The notes under the pieces are model-generated. The model saw nothing but the letters and a program-made list of their open reading frames with translations, was not told where the DNA came from and made no database searches. 64,000 nt of DNA from Flavobacterium daejeonense DSM 17708 (GTDB taxonomy: Bacteria > Bacteroidota > Bacteroidia > Flavobacteriales > Flavobacteriaceae). Of the stretch, positions 59,173 to 64,000 are shown in pieces. Every line of letters begins with the position of its first letter. Position 1 is the first letter of the stretch. Position numbers and translations under genes: made by a program. The stretch is taken from positions 186,001 through 250,000 of the forward strand of contig NZ_AUDK01000001.1 of NCBI RefSeq assembly GCF_000425425.1, given 5' to 3'.

Positions 59173-60504
59173 TTATTTTCTTTCAAAACATCCTAAATCA
59201 GGCGCTTTTCCCAGAAACGGAAATCCTATATCAATTCCGGCATCGATTAGCTTACTAGTTGGTTTTAATTTTAAAAATTTGGTTTCTGGCAAACTACCAT
59301 CAGCCTGACGCGGAGAAATTAAAAAATCTTCATCAATACTCTCAAAGTCGGAAACATTAACCTTAAAATTCAAATTAAAAGAATTATTTTTCAATACGCA
59401 ACGTGAAGTATCAATATCCGTCAACTCCTCTGAAAGAGCATTGAACCCCAAATTATTAATTAATTTGTGATTCCAACCCGGCCCATCGGTGCCAAAATCT
59501 GTTGGGTTCAACGCCAGACAATTCACCATATTATAGTTGCGTCTATTTTTGTAAGCCGTATTATTGTACCAAAAATTTCCTTCTAAATGATGATTCGCAT
59601 AAAAACCACTTTGCTTGTTTCTTACTGCCAAACAAAAACGGATTGTATTTCTTGGTATCGGAGTATAATTTTCAACAATATCCTGATAAGGTCTTTTTCC
59701 TTTTCCATAACCGCCGGCTTTAAAACCATTACCATCAGCTCGACCTACAAATCCTTTGGAATAACCATTATAAAACGCCCAGCAATTTTCTATCAAAACC
59801 GGCTCGGCATTACTAATTAAGTCAAAACCGTCATCGCTATTAAACCAAGCTCTGCATCCTCTAAAAACATTATTGACACTTCCTTTTTGCAAATGACAAC
59901 CAAAACCATCGGTATTTCCTCCTTTTCCACCTTCAGAAACAGAGTCCCAATTATCATGAGCATCACAATTTAAAATCAAATTATTGGATCCGCTCAACAT
60001 ATAAACTCCAATAGCCATATTATCATGCATATCTAATTGTTCCAAAGTATTGTTGCTACCTTGTACCTCAAAACATTCCGATTGGGTATGCGTTTTGATT
60101 GTAACCTGAACTCCGGTAATTTCCAATCCTTTTAGATGAATACGATTAGCACTTACCAAAAAAGCAATCACCCTTTTTCCTTGAGGCTTCACATTGGTAT
60201 AATCAAAAAGTGGCTTTTCATTTTTATAAGCCAAATACGAAATTCCATCTTTACCTAACAAAGTCACATAAGCCCAAATGCGCTTTTGTTGGGAAATTTG
60301 GTCTTCACGCATCACATATTTACCCCCTCTAATAAAAACGGTATCACCCGAATTAGCTAATTCCTGAGCCTTTTGAATGGTTTCTACCGGATAATCAAAA
60401 CTTCCATCATTGCTGTCTTTTCCCGAAGGAGCCACATAAAATTCCTTTGCAAAAGAAAAAATACTGTTCAAAAAAATCAGAACAACTAAAATACTGTGTC
60501 GCAT
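59173..60504 (-). CDS. PL9-like secreted pectate/rhamnogalacturonan lyase (right-handed beta-helix)
   Basis: This protein has a signal peptide and EFYVAPSGKDSNDGSFDYPVETIQKA, the usual start of beta-helix lyases. The PL9 features are GNTDGFGCHLQKGS, GCRAWFNSDDGFDLI (acidic calcium-binding strand), GRADGNGFKAGG and asparagine-rich turns. It should cleave galacturonan or RG backbones. The frame reaches back to 60543, but that part adjoins a hairpin and lacks signal character; MRHSILVVLIFLNSIFSFAK at 60504 is the better start (443 residues). Confidence 0.86.
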   Translation of the reverse strand: MRHSILVVLIFLNSIFSFAKEFYVAPSGKDSNDGSFDYPVETIQKAQELANSGDTVFIRGGKYVMREDQISQQKRIWAYVTLLGKDGISYLAYKNEKPLFDYTNVKPQGKRVIAFLVSANRIHLKGLEITGVQVTIKTHTQSECFEVQGSNNTLEQLDMHDNMAIGVYMLSGSNNLILNCDAHDNWDSVSEGGKGGNTDGFGCHLQKGSVNNVFRGCRAWFNSDDGFDLISNAEPVLIENCWAFYNGYSKGFVGRADGNGFKAGGYGKGKRPYQDIVENYTPIPRNTIRFCLAVRNKQSGFYANHHLEGNFWYNNTAYKNRRNYNMVNCLALNPTDFGTDGPGWNHKLINNLGFNALSEELTDIDTSRCVLKNNSFNLNFKVNVSDFESIDEDFLISPRQADGSLPETKFLKLKPTSKLIDAGIDIGFPFLGKAPDLGCFERK

Positions 60505-60548
60505 AAATGTTTTATTTTTTTGGTTTCTATTAGAAATAGTCATTCACT

Positions 60549-60581
60549 AAAAAGGGAAGCTTCTCCAACTTCCCTTTTTTT
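60549..60581 (-). terminator. Hairpin between the GH105 and PL9-like genes
   Basis: AAAAGGGAAG (60550-60559) pairs with CTTCCCTTTT (60569-60578). On the minus strand, it is followed by TTTTTAGTG. It may terminate or attenuate transcription from the GH105 gene into the PL9-like gene. Confidence 0.65.
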
Positions 60582-60607
60582 TCTATTTTCAATTCAAAAA
60601 ATACTTT

Positions 60608-61732
60608 TTATTTCATCTTGTAAATTTCAGATCCGGCTAACAAAAAACAACCCAATCCATAATCTTCAAAATCAGGAATTTTATCAACTGACAAAGGTTG
60701 TCCATCCTTAGGTTCTTTTCCTGTTGATTGTAAAAATCCTAAGAAACCATTTTTTTGCAAACTTTCAGTAGTCAACGCTTTCCAGGCTTTTTCCACTACC
60801 GGTAAATAGGTTTTCTTATCTAAAATTCCGCTGTTAATTCCGTAAGTAATTCCATAAACGAACAAAGCCGTTCCTGAAGCTTCTTTTCCTCCAAAATTCG
60901 TTGGATCATGCAAACTCACATTCCAAAAACCATCGGGACGCTGGATAGGCACCAATGCCTTAGCCATCGCTTTCAAATCGCTTACATATTGTGCTCTGTG
61001 AGGTGCATTTTCAGGGATAATCGTCAATACTTTTGCCAAAGCAGCAATTACCCAACCATTTCCGCGACTCCAGTAACAATCTTCTCCGTTTGGTTCTTTA
61101 TACGGCGGATCAAAATCGGCATCACGCCACCATAAACCATCTTTAGGATTAAACAATCCGTGGTCTCCATGTTGATTTCTGGAGTACATATACATCTCGT
61201 ACATTTTCTCAAAATAACGATTATCCTTGTCCAAAACTCCCAATTTGGCAAATACCGGCATTCCCATTTGAATCGCATCAATCCATGACCAATCGTCTAA
61301 TTGAGGCGTATTCAACAACATATTAATACATTGTCTGGTATTTTTTAACTTTTTAGCATCCGGCTCGATATTGTACAAATCAATATACGTTTGCGCTGCA
61401 CAATAATCATCGGCATTTCTGTTGGCATTTCCGTTTCTAAATCCCCAACCGTGAAACTCTGACCAGGAATACGCATAATCATAATAGACCTGTTTTGGCA
61501 AAATTTCATGCAAAGCCATTAATCCTTCATAATACACGCCGCGTGTCCAAATATTACTCGGACGTTCCCTGTTGGTCACAATTGTTTTTCCGGTATCCGG
61601 CCATTTATCCATAAAATATTTATTAGCCAATTCCATCTGAGCCAAAACTTCTTTTTTATTGAAAGGATTTTGCGCTTTCGAAACCGAATGAACAGCTAAA
61701 AATGAGATAAAAATTAAACACAGTTTCTTCAT
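60608..61732 (-). CDS. GH105 unsaturated rhamnogalacturonyl hydrolase
   Basis: This 374-residue (alpha/alpha)6-barrel enzyme has a signal peptide (about 1-21, ending SKAQ). The family features are TRGVYYEGLMAL, the acidic WSWIDAIQMGMP with Asp152 as the likely catalytic residue, and GNGWVIAALAKVL. It removes the 4,5-unsaturated galacturonate left at the non-reducing end by lyases such as the PL4 and PL9 enzymes. The divergent GH28 gene shares its promoter region. Confidence 0.94.
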   Translation of the reverse strand: MKKLCLIFISFLAVHSVSKAQNPFNKKEVLAQMELANKYFMDKWPDTGKTIVTNRERPSNIWTRGVYYEGLMALHEILPKQVYYDYAYSWSEFHGWGFRNGNANRNADDYCAAQTYIDLYNIEPDAKKLKNTRQCINMLLNTPQLDDWSWIDAIQMGMPVFAKLGVLDKDNRYFEKMYEMYMYSRNQHGDHGLFNPKDGLWWRDADFDPPYKEPNGEDCYWSRGNGWVIAALAKVLTIIPENAPHRAQYVSDLKAMAKALVPIQRPDGFWNVSLHDPTNFGGKEASGTALFVYGITYGINSGILDKKTYLPVVEKAWKALTTESLQKNGFLGFLQSTGKEPKDGQPLSVDKIPDFEDYGLGCFLLAGSEIYKMK

Positions 61733-61795
61733 TATATAAACTTTTTGGGATTACTATTTCTTTTAAATTGGTTTTGAATTTCAAAAGCAATCGGG

Positions 61796-61867
61796 TAAAA
61801 TTAGGATGAATTACAATACTTTCTATCCTGTAGCATCCTGCTAAATTAAAATTAATATTTAATTTTG
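61796..61867. promoter_or_regulatory. Divergent GH105/GH28 promoter with TATCCTG double motif
   Basis: TATCCTGTAGCATCCTG (61824-61840) has ATCCTG twice, 10 bp apart. On the left, a minus-strand TAATTTTA box (61796-61803) lies 20 bp away, serving GH105. On the right, a plus-strand TAATTTTG box (61860-61867), a perfect TAnnTTTG match, lies 19 bp away, serving GH28. A single bound regulator could therefore activate both genes. Confidence 0.62.
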
Positions 61868-61925
61868 TTTAGAAAAATACTCCCTAACAAAGAATTTAAA
61901 GCATTCTTTAAGTCAATACTTTTAT

Positions 61926-63509
61926 ATGAAATTAAAAACATCAACCTTACTGGCTAGCATAAGTATCCTTTTATTAGCCTGTAATTCCAACAAAAAACTC
62001 AGCAACGCAACTAAAAAAAGCCAAATCCCTACTCAGGAACAAGTGGGTGTTAAAAACTTAACTGATGAAATTGCACCGGTAAAAGCGCCTTTTGCTACCA
62101 TCCGTTTTACAAAACCGGTTTTTCCTGATGCCAAAGTCATTTTAGATTTAACGGCAACAGCATTAAACACAAATCGTATTCAAAAAGCCATCGATGAACT
62201 CAGCACTAAAGGAGGCGGAACGATTATTATACCCAACGGAATTTGGAAAACCGGCAGAATTCAACTCAAAGACAATATTAATCTGCATTTAGAAGATAAT
62301 GCCCAATTAGTTTTTAGCGGTGAAATCAAAGATTTTCTTCCGGTAGTTTTCACCCGAATTGAAGGCATCGAAGTGATGTCGCTGGGTGCTTGCATTTATG
62401 CCAATGGCGCAACTAATATTGCCATAACCGGAAACGGAAAACTTGTGGGTCCGCAAAAGGGTTCTATCCGAAATAACATTTTAACTAAAGATGTGATTGA
62501 GAATGTGATTGATGCCAAAACTCCCGTAGCCGAACGCATTGTGGACGGAAGTAAACAAGACTGGATTTTTCCTCCCATGTTTATTTCGCCTGTCAACTGT
62601 AAAAAAGTCTATATCGAAGGCGTGTCTTTGTCCAATACTGCTTTTTGGAACATTGTTCCCATTTATTGCGACAATGTGATTATTCGCGGGGTAACAGTAA
62701 ACTCGGTTGGAACGCCTCGTGGCGACGGAATTGATATTGATTCCAGCAAAAATGTATTGATTGAATATTGCAACTTAAGTACCGGTGACGATTGTTTTAC
62801 GATGAAAGCGGGCCGCGCAGAAGATGGAATCAGAGTGAACAAAGCAACCGAAAATGTAGTGGTACGCTATTGCCTGGCTCTCAAAGGCCACGGCGGAATT
62901 ACCTGCGGAAGCGAAACTGCCGGAATGATTCGCAACCTTTATGTTCACGACTGTGTATTTATTGATTCGGGGGTGGGAATCCGCTTTAAAACCCGCAGAA
63001 ACCGTGGTGGCGGAGGCGAAAACCTGACTTACGAACGCATCCGAATGAATTTAGATCAAACAGCCATCAAATGGGATATGCTCGGTTCCTCGGGAAGTGT
63101 TGGCGATTTAGCCGACCGTTTGCCTGCCAGAGCCATCACTCCTTTGACTCCTAAATTTGAAAAAATTACCATTAAAGATATTATCATCGAAAATTGCAGC
63201 AATTTCATCAAAGTTTTCGGAATTCCGGAATCGCCGGTTAATCATTTAACTATTGAAAATGCAACCGTCAATTGTGGCGAATTATTTAATGCACATGATC
63301 TTCGCAACGCTGTTTTCAGAAATAGTACAATTACTTCCAAAGATTCGACCTTGTTTTTATTAGATTCAAAAAATGTATTGTTTGACCAAATTGATTTCCA
63401 AACCAAAAATCCGGTACAATTAGACATCAAAGGTTCGCTCTCCGATTCGATTATCGTTCGTTCCGGAAAGAACATCAAAAACACCAAATGGTTTGCCCAA
63501 AAACAATAA
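61926..63509 (+). CDS. GH28 polygalacturonase-type lipoprotein
   Basis: This 527-residue beta-helix enzyme has a lipoprotein signal with LLAC (Cys19). Catalytic residues of GH28 are present: Asp267 (RGDGIDID), Asp288/Asp289 (TGDDCF), His322 (KGHGGITCG) and Arg353/Lys355 (GIRFKTRR). It hydrolyses galacturonan or, given the cluster, RG-type backbones; exo or endo action is not decidable. It is the only plus-strand gene of the visible pectin cluster. Confidence 0.93.
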   Translation: MKLKTSTLLASISILLLACNSNKKLSNATKKSQIPTQEQVGVKNLTDEIAPVKAPFATIRFTKPVFPDAKVILDLTATALNTNRIQKAIDELSTKGGGTIIIPNGIWKTGRIQLKDNINLHLEDNAQLVFSGEIKDFLPVVFTRIEGIEVMSLGACIYANGATNIAITGNGKLVGPQKGSIRNNILTKDVIENVIDAKTPVAERIVDGSKQDWIFPPMFISPVNCKKVYIEGVSLSNTAFWNIVPIYCDNVIIRGVTVNSVGTPRGDGIDIDSSKNVLIEYCNLSTGDDCFTMKAGRAEDGIRVNKATENVVVRYCLALKGHGGITCGSETAGMIRNLYVHDCVFIDSGVGIRFKTRRNRGGGGENLTYERIRMNLDQTAIKWDMLGSSGSVGDLADRLPARAITPLTPKFEKITIKDIIIENCSNFIKVFGIPESPVNHLTIENATVNCGELFNAHDLRNAVFRNSTITSKDSTLFLLDSKNVLFDQIDFQTKNPVQLDIKGSLSDSIIVRSGKNIKNTKWFAQKQ

Positions 63510-63547
63510 AAAAATCCCGGGAGTCCAAAATTCCCGGGATTTTTTTA
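63509..63547. terminator. Bidirectional terminator between GH28 and GH106 genes
   Basis: AATCCCGGGA and TCCCGGGATT form a perfect stem (63513-63522 with 63532-63541), flanked by an A-run and a T-run on either side, between convergent genes. Confidence 0.9.
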
Positions 63548-63563
63548 TCAAATTAAACGACCA

Positions 63564-64000
63564 TTATTTCATTTGATTTTTCAAAGGAGTGATAGTCACT
63601 GGTCCTAACAAACCAGACGGCATTGGCGCCCATTTTGTCGCATCAAATTTATTATAATCCTTATCCACCATATTGATTTCATAGAAAATTTTCCATTCTT
63701 TTCCTTTCATTTCTAAATCACGAACGCGGTTAGCCGAAAGATTCGTCACTTCAATTTTCAATTCGTTTTTCTCTTTCTTTAGTTGTCCCAAATTGATTTG
63801 AAAAGGAACTGACCAAGTCGCTCCAATGTATTTTCCATTCAACCAAATTTTAGCACTTTCTCTCACATCACCTAAATTCAACTGCCAGTTATCGGCAGCG
63901 ATTTTTGGAGCATCAAATTGCAAGGTATAAGCTGCTGTTCCTGAAAAAGCTTCAGCATCTGCACTAATTTTAGTCCAGGATTCTAAAGAATTTACTTTAG
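63564..64000 (-). CDS. GH106 alpha-L-rhamnosidase, C-terminal part
   Basis: The minus-strand frame is open to the right edge, giving 145 C-terminal residues. It contains WQLNLGDVRESAKIWLNGKYIG, TWSVPFQINLGQLKK, VTNLSANRVRDLEMKGKEW and MPSGLLGPVTITPLK, the C-terminal jelly-roll end of GH106 rhamnosidases. Its start and catalytic TIM barrel lie outside. It would release rhamnose from RG-I oligosaccharides, fitting the cluster. The TTG at 63923 is an internal codon, not a start. Confidence 0.85.
   Translation of the reverse strand, partial: KVNSLESWTKISADAEAFSGTAAYTLQFDAPKIAADNWQLNLGDVRESAKIWLNGKYIGATWSVPFQINLGQLKKEKNELKIEVTNLSANRVRDLEMKGKEWKIFYEINMVDKDYNKFDATKWAPMPSGLLGPVTITPLKNQMK

Overview
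The window is chromosomal DNA from a Bacteroidetes bacterium, most likely a Flavobacterium-like member of the Flavobacteriaceae. The evidence is low GC content with very A/T-rich intergenic regions, many TAnnTTTG-type -7 promoter boxes, almost no Shine-Dalgarno sequences, a SusC/SusD pair, type IX secretion sorting domains of type A and type B, a folK-deoxynucleoside kinase fusion, and family members (GH105, GH106, PL4, PL9) typical of pectin-degrading flavobacteria.

Layout. (1) 1-3.4 kb: a truncated AraC regulator divergent from an enolase-superfamily acid-sugar dehydratase, a second AraC regulator, and a DUF983 protein. (2) 3.5-10.5 kb: on the minus strand, an ECF sigma factor, FecR-type anti-sigma factor, SusC-type TonB transporter with an STN signalling domain, and SusD lipoprotein. 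This is a self-contained trans-envelope signalling and uptake unit. (3) 10.8-16 kb: a Crp/Fnr regulator; an operon of pirin, small acetyltransferase, OsmC-like and mono-cluster ferredoxin-like genes; an OmpR-type two-component system; and a YceI gene. The pirin and YceI promoters carry the same 16-bp palindrome exactly 22 bp before the same TAAATTTG box, so they look like a small shared regulon. (4) 16.1-44.7 kb: mainly housekeeping: fabD, a HipA-like kinase/DUF3037 pair, envelope lipoproteins, a DegT aminotransferase, KDO transferase, two tRNAs, mutS, a SPOUT methyltransferase, a secreted lectin-like protein, folK-dNK, sppA, an AsmA protein, a higBA toxin-antitoxin module, a GH3-family protein, serB, clpX, clpP and tig. 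(5) 44.8-64 kb: a pectin / rhamnogalacturonan I utilisation cluster that runs off the right edge.

In the pectin cluster, pectin methylesterase, two rhamnogalacturonan acetylesterase-type proteins (one with two SGNH domains), a GH2 galactosidase, a large secreted PL4 rhamnogalacturonan lyase, an esterase-GH43 fusion, a PL9-like lyase, a GH105 unsaturated rhamnogalacturonyl hydrolase, a GH28 polygalacturonase and a GH106 rhamnosidase (partial) together could demethylate, deacetylate, debranch and depolymerise RG-I. A GntR-type regulator with a LacI-like sensor domain lies inside the cluster. The palindrome GTAATCGATTAC precedes both that regulator and the pectin esterase. A second motif with TATCCTG precedes three other transcription units, which suggests a second regulator encoded outside the window. 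No SusC/SusD pair lies in the visible part of this cluster.

No rRNA, CRISPR array, insertion sequence or prophage was seen. All functional assignments come from reading motifs and domain patterns by eye, without database searches.
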